Shown here: in pieces, positions 24,286 to 31,463 of the stretch
Numbering within the stretch: position 1 is the first letter of the stretch
Layout: each line of letters opens with the position of its first letter
From: Bacteroidia bacterium
GTDB lineage: Bacteria > Bacteroidota > Bacteroidia > B-17B0 > Aurantibacillaceae
Direction of reading: 5' to 3'
Assembly (NCBI GenBank): GCA_025362575.1
Contig: JANYIQ010000316.1
Location: 1 to 42,292 of the forward strand
DNA length: 42,292 nt
Position numbers and translations under genes: made by a program
The notes under the pieces: generated by a model
The model's input: the letters and a program-made list of their open reading frames with translations, nothing else
Told to the model about the DNA's origin: nothing
The model's database searches: none

Positions 24286-25673
24286 GAAATAGGGATATTT
24301 ATGTTATAAGAAGGTGGTTCTCTTTTTGTTAATTCGATAGAACCATTAAGTTGTTCAATAAAGGTATGAATTAACATAAGTCCTGTTGAAGAAGTATCGT
24401 TGAAATCAACCTCATCATGAAATTTTCCGCTGCAATCACAATAGCAAATATTCAGGTTTCCGTTTTCCAACTTGGTTTTCACCGTTAATTTCGCCTTATC
24501 TTTTCCTTTAAAAGAATGTTTAAAAGAATTCATCATTAATTCATGAAGCATCAAGCCCACTGATAATGCTTTACTGTGATCAAGTATATAATCATCTCCT
24601 TCGAGCTGCAATGTAAAACCCGTATTCACATTTACGTTATTAAAAAGCTCGGTAACATACTCTTTAAGCTTTAAATTATCGAATGAATCGTTACGGTAAA
24701 GCATTTCATGTACTAAAGCCGTAGATTTTATCCTTTTACGGCTATCGCTCAAAGCTTCTACTGCAGCCTCATTATCCAGATTCATTTCCTTTAACTGAAG
24801 CATGCTGGATACAAGTGCCAGATTGTTCTTGATCCTGTGATGGATCTCTGAAAGCAAAACTTCTCTTTCCTTTAAAGTATTCTTTAATTTCTGTTCGCTT
24901 AAAACACGCTCTGTAATATCTCTCGAAAAAATTGAAATTCCGGTTACTTCTTTTTCAAAATTATAAATGGGATGGTAACTTGATTCATTGTAAACATAGC
25001 GGCCTGAATTTGTGCCAAAACTCTCGATATCATATACAACTTCACCCTTAAAAACTCTTGCATAAATGGCTTTCAAATGATCGTGTTTATTAGGATCGAT
25101 AAAATCAAGCACCGACATCCCTATTAAATTCACCTTACCATATCCTTTTCCAACAAGATTTCCGAGAACAGAATTATACTCTGTAAACATAAAATCTCTG
25201 TCAATGGAACAGATCATGTCTTTAGTATTATTTATTATGGCATAAATTTTCTCCTGCTTATTATGCAATTCAATATCCCTGAGCTTTTCAGAAGTAATGT
25301 CTTTTGAAATAATGAGAATGTTCTCAATTTCTCCAGTGCTCTTTTTTAGCGGAGAAATTGTAAATCGATACCAGGCCTTACCACTTTTATCTGACCTGCG
25401 GGCCGTTTCAAGCTCTATAGTCTCTGTTTTTCCGGTTAAAACAATTTGATCTAATGTTTCACGGAAAAAGCCAATGTGTTCCGGATAAATAAACTTGAAC
25501 ACTTCGTCGCCAATAACCTCCTCAGGTTTAAAGCCCTGTTGAACACGATTGGTATACAAAACTTTGAAATTAACAGGATCAATTACACCAATAATGTCGG
25601 GAAGGTTTTGTGCCAGCTCTTCAAAATAATCCTTTTGAATTTTGTGTTTTAGAAATGTAGATTCCGATTCCAT
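24282..25673 (-). CDS. PAS-PAS sensor histidine kinase, HisKA_2 type
   Basis: 463 residues without membrane segments, so cytosolic. PAS domain 1 covers about 18-130 (LPDIIGVIDPVNFKVLYTN), PAS domain 2 about 140-255 (TKDMICSIDRDFMFTEYN, ending GISIFSRDITER). The dimerisation/phospho-acceptor region is of the HisKA_2 type with EIHHRIKNN (H278/H279) followed by LALVSSMLQLKE. The ATPase domain carries the N-box LHELMMNSFKHSF (N382) and a short GLML segment. It should autophosphorylate in response to a small-molecule or redox signal seen by PAS, then pass phosphate to the overlapping CheY-like regulator. Own promoter is expected in the 150 nt before 25825. Confidence 0.92.
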   Translation of the reverse strand: MESESTFLKHKIQKDYFEELAQNLPDIIGVIDPVNFKVLYTNRVQQGFKPEEVIGDEVFKFIYPEHIGFFRETLDQIVLTGKTETIELETARRSDKSGKAWYRFTISPLKKSTGEIENILIISKDITSEKLRDIELHNKQEKIYAIINNTKDMICSIDRDFMFTEYNSVLGNLVGKGYGKVNLIGMSVLDFIDPNKHDHLKAIYARVFKGEVVYDIESFGTNSGRYVYNESSYHPIYNFEKEVTGISIFSRDITERVLSEQKLKNTLKEREVLLSEIHHRIKNNLALVSSMLQLKEMNLDNEAAVEALSDSRKRIKSTALVHEMLYRNDSFDNLKLKEYVTELFNNVNVNTGFTLQLEGDDYILDHSKALSVGLMLHELMMNSFKHSFKGKDKAKLTVKTKLENGNLNICYCDCSGKFHDEVDFNDTSSTGLMLIHTFIEQLNGSIELTKREPPSYNINIPIS

Positions 25674-25824
25674 TTATATAGTGCTAACCAAAAATAGTGA
25701 ATTTAAACTGATACACAATCCTTATTTAACTTCACATCCCACTTAAATGGAATTAGGTTAGTTAAATTGTGAAGAACAGCCCAAATATTGGATTCAAACA
25801 GACTTAATTTGTTGTATATTTACT

Positions 25825-26973
25825 ATGCAAATGCGTAAGCTTTCACATATTATTTATCTTAGTTTGTTTACAAGCTTCTGCCTGGCGCAACCTGCCATTC
25901 TCGATCCTTGCTTTACCAGCGGTACTCCCGGCACAAGCTTTGCCTCTACTGCAAACCTTGGAGATGTAGGCGCTAACGCCGATCTTTGTAACTGGACGGG
26001 CGCTGCCTGGACCGGCGGTTGGGCGGGAGCTAATTTAACAAAAGTGCCACCAATAAATGCCGCAGGTTGCCGCGCGATCTGGTGTGGAAGTGGTACTGCA
26101 TGGACCACAGGCGGTGAAGGAATGGGAGTAAAAGTAGCTAGCGGGTTTGTTACCGGAACAACCTACACTTATAATGTTACCTATGTTAGTCACGGTACCG
26201 GAAGTACAGGAGCTTTTAATCCGATCATTTATACGAACTCTGCTGCATCTCTGGCAGGCGCAGTAACCTTAGGAAATATGCCCGCGGTTGGTACAGCGTG
26301 GACAACCAATAAACTTACCTTTGTAGCAAGTGCTGCTCAAAGCGGACATACCTGGTTAATATTTGGCACATGGTCGAGTTTAAGTTCAGGCTTTATTAAT
26401 GCTTTTTGCAACACCTGTAATGTGAGTACTCTTCCAATAGAATTAATAAGTTTTGAAGTTGAAGAAAAAGGAAATAAAAAAGTTTTAGCAAAATGGAGTA
26501 CAGCAAGTGAAACAAACAATGATCATTTTATTTTGCAGCGCTCAAAGAATGCAATTGATTTTACAGATGTATCAGAAATAAAAGGTACAGGTAACAGCAA
26601 CAACAGGAATAACTATTCATTTGTTGATGAACAGGCTTTTGACGGAACATCATACTACAGATTAAAGCAAATTAATTCAGACAGATCTGACAGCTATTCT
26701 CAATTAAAAACAGTTAACTTTTATGGTTATTCGGGAGTTAAATTATACCCAAATCCAACAAACGGATCAATTAATTTACCACCCATGCAAAATGATGCTT
26801 TGCTGACTCCTGAAAATGCTGAAATAGAAATTACAGATAACATGGGTGTAGCAATTTTAAAGTTACCCTACTCTAACACCCTTGATATTTCTTCGCTGAA
26901 TGCAGGTTATTATCACTTGAAGATAAAGATGAACAGCGGTCCTGATTTTTCTTACAAGATCATTAAGCAATAA
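25825..26973 (+). CDS. T9SS type A sorting-domain secreted protein
   Basis: 382 residues. Signal peptide MQMRKLSHIIYLSLFTSFCLAQ (a second ATG at 25831 is equally possible). Residues 25-205 are rich in Gly, Thr, Trp and Asn and beta-stranded, like a carbohydrate- or surface-binding jelly-roll. A junction PIELISFEVEEKGNKKVLAKW starts an Fn3-like module that continues with SYYRLKQINSDRSDSYS. The last ~75 residues are a T9SS type A C-terminal domain: VKLYPNPTNGSINL at its start, then LDISSLNAGYYHLKIKM. It is therefore exported across the outer membrane by type IX secretion. Ligand unknown. A broken secreted-protein gene abuts its 3' end on the opposite strand. Confidence 0.9.
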   Translation: MQMRKLSHIIYLSLFTSFCLAQPAILDPCFTSGTPGTSFASTANLGDVGANADLCNWTGAAWTGGWAGANLTKVPPINAAGCRAIWCGSGTAWTTGGEGMGVKVASGFVTGTTYTYNVTYVSHGTGSTGAFNPIIYTNSAASLAGAVTLGNMPAVGTAWTTNKLTFVASAAQSGHTWLIFGTWSSLSSGFINAFCNTCNVSTLPIELISFEVEEKGNKKVLAKWSTASETNNDHFILQRSKNAIDFTDVSEIKGTGNSNNRNNYSFVDEQAFDGTSYYRLKQINSDRSDSYSQLKTVNFYGYSGVKLYPNPTNGSINLPPMQNDALLTPENAEIEITDNMGVAILKLPYSNTLDISSLNAGYYHLKIKMNSGPDFSYKIIKQ

Positions 26974-26976
26974 TTC

Positions 26977-27408
26977 TTAGTAAACTTTGTAGGATCTTAT
27001 TTCGGGACTTAGAAACTTACTCGATTTAATGGCACAGGTGCTATTCGAAACAACGTAAAACACTTCTGTAGAATTTGTACCATTCACCAAAAAAGTTAAA
27101 CTGGTTACAGGTGAAGAAAAATTATAGGTCATGCTTTGACCTAGTGCCGCTGCATTAAGCCACCGTAAGGGACTGGCACCTGCCATAACATCGGTTCCGC
27201 AGTTATAGGTTGAGTTTCCCAAAGAAGGACAACCAACTATTACCTACGAAACTGTAAGTGTAGGTGCGCTTGTTGCAACATAAGGAAAAGAAGCAATGGG
27301 TATGCGAACAGCTGCCATATAATTACCCAAAGTGCAAGCGGTACCTTGCCCGAAAAATTGGTAAGGAAAAAATAATTTGGTAAAATAAAACAGTAACTTA
27401 AACTTCAT
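26977..27408 (-). pseudogene. Broken secreted-protein gene with in-frame TAG
   Basis: ATG at 27408 starts a 144-codon frame with a signal-like N-terminus (MKFKLLFYFTKLFFPYQFFGQ) and continues ACTLGNYMAAVRIPIAS. A TAG at 27244-27246 interrupts it. The same frame resumes with VIVGCPSLGNSTYNCGTDVM, then MTYNFSSPVTSLTFLVNGTN, and ends at TAA 26977. The second half has the strand pattern of Bacteroidota surface proteins (SSPVTSLTFLVNGTNSTEVF). The product ends abruptly without a T9SS domain, so it seems truncated as well as interrupted. A sequencing error at the TAG cannot be excluded. Confidence 0.6.
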
Positions 27409-27454
27409 TGTAGGAAATTGTTAAGTAATCATACAAAATTTAGAAGCATAATGC

Positions 27455-27632
27455 AAATTGCGGCAGGGATTGCAGCGGCGGCCTTATGAAGCTAAACAAA
27501 TAATGCCTTAGCAGCGAGGAGGCGACCGAAGGAAGCCACCGCAGCGCTTGCCCTGCCGGAGTGCAACGCAGGAGGGCACAGGCATTTTGTTTAGCAAATA
27601 AGCCATAGCGGAAAGCCCGATTGCCGCCCAAA
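27455..27632. repeat. GC-rich palindromic intergenic repeat
   Basis: A stretch of about 180 nt, strikingly GC-rich for this genome. Its arms are imperfectly inverted: left GCGGCAGGGATTGCAGCGG ... GCTAAACAAATAATGCCT, right (reversed) GCGGCAATCGGGCTTTCCGC ... GCTAAACAAAATGCCT. The centre holds a second GC-rich block (GCAGCGAGGAGGCG to GCAGGAGGGCAC). I recall related elements between genes in other Bacteroidota. No protein is likely from it. It sits between the broken secreted-protein gene and the aminotransferase. Confidence 0.65.
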
Positions 27633-27681
27633 ACAAAATATCTTAAAAAATTACTAAATTAGTCACACCTAAATTAAGAAT

Positions 27682-28935
27682 ATGATAAGCAAACGTAATT
27701 TTATAAAATCGCTTTTGGTAACTGCCACTTTACCTTTAACCGTAAAAGCAAAAAGTATTGTAGATGAATTACGCGGCGAATGGACGCGCGAAGAGTTTGA
27801 TGATTTTTGGTTAAAGATCAGAAACGATTATAAATTAAAACCCGATTACATTAATTTAGAGAACGGCTATTACAGCATGATGAGTGAGCCTGTTTTAGAG
27901 GCCTATTTGAAGGATATTCGCATGATCAACCTGGAAGCTTCGTATTACATGCGCACTGTGCAATACGACAACAAACAAAAAAGTAAAGAGCGTTTGGCAG
28001 AACTATTAGGTTGCGCAAAAGAAGAGTTAATTATTACTCGCAATACAACAGAGTCTTTAGATACCGTTATTTCGAGTTTCGACTGGAAAGCCGGAGATGA
28101 AGCAGTAATGGCCGAACAAGATTATGGCAGTATGCTCGATATGTTCAAGCAACAAGCCAAGCGCTACGGCATGGTAAACAAAATAATTTCCTTACCATTG
28201 AATCCAATAACAGACGAAGAAATTGTTGATCTTTATGCAAAAGCAATTACACCAAAAACAAAATTGTTAATGATATGTCATATGATAAACATTACCGGAC
28301 ATATTTTGCCTGTAAAAAAGATCTGCGACATGGCACACAGCAAAGGCGTGGAAGTAATGGTAGACGGTGCTCACAGTGTTGCTCACATTGACTTTAAGAT
28401 CAGCGATCTGAATTGTGATTATTATGGCAGCAGTTTACACAAATGGCTAGGTGTGCCGCTTGGTGTTGGAATTTTATACGTACGTAAAGAAAAAATAAAA
28501 CAAGCCTGGCCCTTATATGGAGAATTTGGTTTTGCAGATGATGATATCCGAAAACTAAATCATACCGGCACCATACCTGTAGCCACTGATATTGCTTTAA
28601 ACCACGCTATTGATTACCACAACAGCATTGGCATTAAACGAAAAGAAGAACGCTTACGCTTTTTACAGAATTACTGGACAAGTAAAGTGCGTGATGTAAA
28701 AAAAATATATTTGAACACACCTCAGGATCAGAAACGCTGTTGTGGTATTGCCAATGTGGGTATTGAAGGCGTTGCCCCTGCTGATCTTGCAAAAATATTA
28801 CTGAGCAAATATAAAATATGGACCGTTGCCATTAACTCAGCCGGTGTTAAAGGCGTTAGAATAACTCCTCATCTTTTTACTACTACTGCTGAATTAGATA
28901 CTTTTGTAAAAGCCTTAAAAGAAATTGCCGCTTAA
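27682..28935 (+). CDS. Class V aminotransferase-fold PLP enzyme, exported-type N-terminus
   Basis: 417 residues. Fold-type I PLP enzyme of the class V (cysteine desulfurase / isopenicillin N epimerase-like) group: cofactor-site Asp in VMVDGAHSVAH (D228) and Schiff-base Lys in GSSLHKWLGVPLGVG (K254). TRNTTESLDTV near residue 115 is the phosphate-binding region. The N-terminus SKRNFIKSLLVTATLPLTVKA looks like a Tat signal with KR in place of RR, as in many Bacteroidota members of this family, so it may be exported folded with its cofactor. No mobile catalytic Cys of a desulfurase is evident. Substrate unknown. No close same-strand gene upstream. Confidence 0.9.
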   Translation: MISKRNFIKSLLVTATLPLTVKAKSIVDELRGEWTREEFDDFWLKIRNDYKLKPDYINLENGYYSMMSEPVLEAYLKDIRMINLEASYYMRTVQYDNKQKSKERLAELLGCAKEELIITRNTTESLDTVISSFDWKAGDEAVMAEQDYGSMLDMFKQQAKRYGMVNKIISLPLNPITDEEIVDLYAKAITPKTKLLMICHMINITGHILPVKKICDMAHSKGVEVMVDGAHSVAHIDFKISDLNCDYYGSSLHKWLGVPLGVGILYVRKEKIKQAWPLYGEFGFADDDIRKLNHTGTIPVATDIALNHAIDYHNSIGIKRKEERLRFLQNYWTSKVRDVKKIYLNTPQDQKRCCGIANVGIEGVAPADLAKILLSKYKIWTVAINSAGVKGVRITPHLFTTTAELDTFVKALKEIAA

Positions 28936-28964
28936 TTTAAAATTTTTGAATAAATAATAATTGT

Positions 28965-29819
28965 ATGTCACCTAATTTAAATTACGAAGTTTATGCTAAG
29001 GAAAAAGCATATTTCGCCATTAAAATAGTTGCCGCATTGATCGGTTACTTTTTAATTTACTGGGTAATTGATCAAGCTTTGAATAGTCTGCACCCGTCGG
29101 CCTTTTTACCGATGCTGTTCTATATATTGCTTATTATTTTCTATGTGTTCTTTAGATTTGGCATATTAATTGGGTACATAAAAGGAAACTCCATAAAAAT
29201 AACGAGCAAGCAATTTCCGGAGATACATGAAATAATTCAGAAGCAATGTTTTTTACTTGGACTTAAAAAAACACCTGATGTTTTTATCATGCAAAGCGGT
29301 GGTGTGCTGAATGCCTTTGCCACAAGTTGGTTTGGGGCTAACTATGTTGTTATTTATTCAGACATATTAGAAGAAGCTTACGAAAAGAACATTGAAACTG
29401 TTGAGTTTGTAATTGGACATGAATTGGGGCACATTAAACGCAAACACATACTTAAAACATTTTTACTATTCCCTTCATTCATAATTCCTTTTCTGGGCAT
29501 GGCCTACTCCCGCGCTTGCGAATACACTTGTGATAATATTGGTGCAGCTTTGAGTCCGGTTGGTGTAAAGAATGGCTTGGTACTATTAGCAGCAGGAAAA
29601 AAATTATGGAAGCGGGTCAACATAGACCGCCTGGTAGAACAAGAAACTACAGAAGATAGTTTTTGGTTTTGGTTTGCCGAAAAGGTTTCTACGCATCCGC
29701 GCTTAACCAAACGCATTTCACGTTTTAATGTTCCTAAAAAAATAACAGATGAGGTTGCTAAAGAAAAACCGGTTGTTAAAGAAGTGAAGACCGATCATAA
29801 TAGTTATTTACCGAAGTAG
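28965..29819 (+). CDS. M48-family membrane metallopeptidase
   Basis: 284 residues. Two N-terminal membrane helices (about 15-40 and 45-70) are followed by the peptidase domain with the zinc motif HELGHIKRKH (H152, E153, H156). The third ligand is the Glu in YSRACEYTCDNIGA, in the usual ExxxD arrangement of M48 enzymes. A further hydrophobic stretch (FLLFPSFIIPFLGM) follows the zinc helix. The C-terminal tail is charged (KEKPVVKEVKTDHN). Family members (HtpX/Ste24-like) degrade or process membrane proteins with the active site facing the cytoplasm. It begins 29 nt after the aminotransferase stop and lies 5 nt before the SRPBCC gene, so the three may be one operon. Confidence 0.92.
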   Translation: MSPNLNYEVYAKEKAYFAIKIVAALIGYFLIYWVIDQALNSLHPSAFLPMLFYILLIIFYVFFRFGILIGYIKGNSIKITSKQFPEIHEIIQKQCFLLGLKKTPDVFIMQSGGVLNAFATSWFGANYVVIYSDILEEAYEKNIETVEFVIGHELGHIKRKHILKTFLLFPSFIIPFLGMAYSRACEYTCDNIGAALSPVGVKNGLVLLAAGKKLWKRVNIDRLVEQETTEDSFWFWFAEKVSTHPRLTKRISRFNVPKKITDEVAKEKPVVKEVKTDHNSYLPK

Positions 29820-29824
29820 ATCAG

Positions 29825-30244
29825 ATGCCAAAGGTCTTGAAATTAGAATACAGCCTTAATAAAAATGTTTACGATACATTTTTAGATCTCAGAAAATTCG
29901 GCGAACTGCATCCTAATATAGTCAAAGTAAATATTATTGGTAACCCCGAAATTAATTGTGTAGAATACGAGATCTTTGAAGAAATAACATTGCTCGGTTT
30001 TATACCCATGAAACCCTATTACAAAGCCAAGGTTGTTGAAATTGAAAAGGGAAAACACATTCAATATTTGTCGCAAGTGAAAGGAAATGTTTTTTTAGCA
30101 ATTAATTTTACATTTTGGCCAAACGATAAAGGCATGCATGTGAAAGAAGATATTGAAATTACAGGAAATGCCGTTGTAGCTTCTATATTAATGGGTGCCA
30201 TTAAAAAAGCACATACCCAAATTTTTGAAAGTTTACGGAAATAA
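29825..30244 (+). CDS. SRPBCC-fold protein (polyketide cyclase-like)
   Basis: 139 residues with the helix-grip START/SRPBCC pattern: N-terminal strand KVLKLEYSLNKNVYDTFLDL, helix and HPNIVKVNII, central strands (EITLLGFIPMKPYYKAKVVE), and a long C-terminal helix (ASILMGAIKKAHTQIFESL) closing the hydrophobic cavity. Such proteins bind lipids or other hydrophobic ligands; nothing narrows the ligand here. The 5-nt gap from the M48 peptidase gene indicates cotranscription. The stop is followed almost at once by the REP-like repeat. Confidence 0.85.
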   Translation: MPKVLKLEYSLNKNVYDTFLDLRKFGELHPNIVKVNIIGNPEINCVEYEIFEEITLLGFIPMKPYYKAKVVEIEKGKHIQYLSQVKGNVFLAINFTFWPNDKGMHVKEDIEITGNAVVASILMGAIKKAHTQIFESLRK

Positions 30245-30257
30245 TTAATTTCGGGAT

Positions 30258-30325
30258 TTCCTCAGAGGGAGAAAATAGTAATAGCAAATCGCAAAAAACC
30301 TTTCAAAACTCCGTAGGAGCAATAT
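30258..30325 (+). repeat. REP-like repeat, copy 1
   Basis: Begins TTCCTCAGAGGGAG, contains AAAATAGTAATAG and AACCTTTCAAAA, and ends with the small palindrome CTCCGTAGGAGC. It lies just before the transposase ATG. Confidence 0.75.
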
Positions 30326-30329
30326 ACAA

Positions 30330-30818
30330 ATGGCCAACACGTTTTCCCAAATATATATCCATTGCGTATTCGCAACCAAAGATCGTAATAGTGCCATAAG
30401 CAAAACGTGGAAAGACGAACTATATAAATATATTTGTGGCATCGTAAATAATAGCAATCAAAAAGTTTACGCAATTAACGGAGTCTCGAATCACATACAC
30501 ATTCTAATTAGTATCAAACCTAATTGTTTGCTTTCGGATCTTGTAAGAGATATTAAAGCTAGTTCGTCGAAATGGGTAAACACCAAAAGTTTCGTAAAAG
30601 GGAAATTTCAATGGCAAGAGGGCTTCGGTTCTTTTTCTGTTTCCCAATCGCAATTAGATAAAGTAATTGCGTATATAGATAATCAAGAAGAACATCACAG
30701 GAAGTTACCATTCAAGGAAGAATATTTAGGGTTTTTAAAATCATATAACATTGAATACGATGAAAAATATGTCTTTCAATGGGTAGATGATAGTGTCGCT
30801 CCTACGGAGCTTGGATAA
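30330..30818 (+). CDS. REP-associated tyrosine transposase (Y1/IS200-like, RAYT)
   Basis: 162 residues, the size of IS200-type Y1 transposases. The HUH motif is NHIHILI (H55, H57) and the nucleophilic tyrosine is Y115 in VIAYIDNQEEHHRKLPF. The order (MANTFSQIYIHCVFATKDR at the start) is typical of RAYTs in Bacteroidota. RAYTs cut single-stranded DNA at REP hairpins and are thought to spread or maintain REP sequences rather than to move themselves. The last codons (DSVAPTELG then TAA) lie inside repeat copy 2, so the REP hairpin has been taken into the reading frame. There is no accessory TnpB nearby. Confidence 0.93.
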   Translation: MANTFSQIYIHCVFATKDRNSAISKTWKDELYKYICGIVNNSNQKVYAINGVSNHIHILISIKPNCLLSDLVRDIKASSSKWVNTKSFVKGKFQWQEGFGSFSVSQSQLDKVIAYIDNQEEHHRKLPFKEEYLGFLKSYNIEYDEKYVFQWVDDSVAPTELG

Positions 30819-30863
30819 GCTCTATTATTTAATTTGCTATTACTATTTAGTTCCTCTGGAGCT
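30798..30863 (-). repeat. REP-like repeat, copy 2 (inverted)
   Basis: Starts GCTCCTACGGAGC on the plus strand (reverse of copy 1's end), has TTTGCTATTACTATTT in its middle and ends TTCCTCTGGAGC. It encodes the C-terminus of the transposase. Confidence 0.7.
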
Positions 30864-30883
30864 AAAATAAACGATGTAAAATT

Positions 30884-30950
30884 TTCCTCAGCAGGGAAAA
30901 TAGTAATAGAACCATTAACAATAACCTTTCAAAGCCCCTTATGAGCGAAA
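30884..30950 (+). repeat. REP-like repeat, copy 3 (direct)
   Basis: TTCCTCAGCAGGG, AAAATAGTAATAGAACC and AACCTTTCAAAG align with copy 1. The terminal palindrome is degraded to GCCCCTTATGAGC. Confidence 0.65.
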
Positions 30951-30951
30951 T

Positions 30952-30981
30952 AAAAAAGCCGAGAGTTTTACACTCGCGGCT
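30952..30981 (-). terminator. Terminator of trxA
   Basis: On the minus strand GCCGCGAGT / ACTCTCGGC (one mismatch) with a short loop, followed by T6. It lies 53 nt after the trxA stop. Confidence 0.75.
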
Positions 30982-31033
30982 TCTTAAAAAGACTATTTAT
31001 TTAACCCGCTGGAATTAATTCCCATGCGTTGAA

Positions 31034-31351
31034 TTACATCTGAGCGTTAAGCTTAGCTGCTAAATTTGCTTTAGGCACAGCACCAACTTGTTTGTCTACC
31101 ACTACACCATTTTTAAAGAATAAAATAGTTGGAATGTTACGAATACCAAAATTGGTACTGATGTTTGGGTTATGGTCAACATTTACCTTACCAATTACCG
31201 CTTTATCACCGTATTCATTCGCTAATTCTTCTACAATAGGTCCTACCATGCGGCAAGGACCGCACCACTCTGCCCAAAAATCTACTAATACAGGTTTTGT
31301 GCTTTTTAAGACTAACTCATCAAAGTTAGCGTCGTTAATTTCTAGTGCCAT
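31034..31351 (-). CDS. trxA: Thioredoxin
   Basis: 105 residues, the classic length. The active site is WCGPC at residues 29-33 within VLVDFWAEWCGPCRMVGP. The cis-Pro loop is RNIPTILFFKNG, and the C-terminal VGAVPKANLAAKLNAQM completes the fold. No signal peptide, so it is the cytosolic thioredoxin that reduces ribonucleotide reductase, peroxiredoxins and other targets with NADPH via thioredoxin reductase. An unusually clear Shine-Dalgarno-like GGAG precedes it. It has its own terminator and follows the yfhO gene on the same strand with a 112-nt gap. Confidence 0.96.
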   Translation of the reverse strand: MALEINDANFDELVLKSTKPVLVDFWAEWCGPCRMVGPIVEELANEYGDKAVIGKVNVDHNPNISTNFGIRNIPTILFFKNGVVVDKQVGAVPKANLAAKLNAQM

Positions 31352-31360
31352 AATTATTTT

Positions 31361-31364
31361 CTCC
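31361..31364 (-). promoter_or_regulatory. Shine-Dalgarno-like site of trxA
   Basis: GGAG (within AAAGGAGAAAA) lies 9 nt before the trxA ATG. Most genes in this window have no such element, in line with Bacteroidota, so it stands out and may mark high expression. Confidence 0.45.
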
Positions 31365-31463
31365 TTTTTTTTAACCCGTTGGATGCTTATCCTAAGGGTT
31401 TTAGTTAAACTTACTTATTATTATCAAATTATATACCAATTTTTTTTGATGCCGTTTTGTCAC

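Larger units (their letters stand above)
30258..30950 (+). mobile_element. RAYT gene with three flanking REP-like repeats
   Basis: A single-copy-looking domesticated element: repeat copy 1 (direct), the Y1 transposase gene, copy 2 (inverted) overlapping its 3' end, and copy 3 (direct). No target-site duplication or long terminal inverted repeats were seen, as expected for REP-associated tyrosine transposases, which are vertically kept and act on scattered REP sequences. Confidence 0.75.

Noticed and set aside
27440-27631. A minus-strand ORF of 63 codons
   Set aside because: It lies wholly within the GC-rich palindromic repeat; open frames there follow from base composition.
30245-30474. Two minus-strand ORFs of 70 codons upstream of and across the RAYT start
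   Set aside because: They are antisense to the repeat and transposase and have no coding features.
30952-30981. Hairpin taken as a fourth REP copy
   Set aside because: Its sequence differs from the REP core, and it has a T tract in the right place for a trxA terminator.
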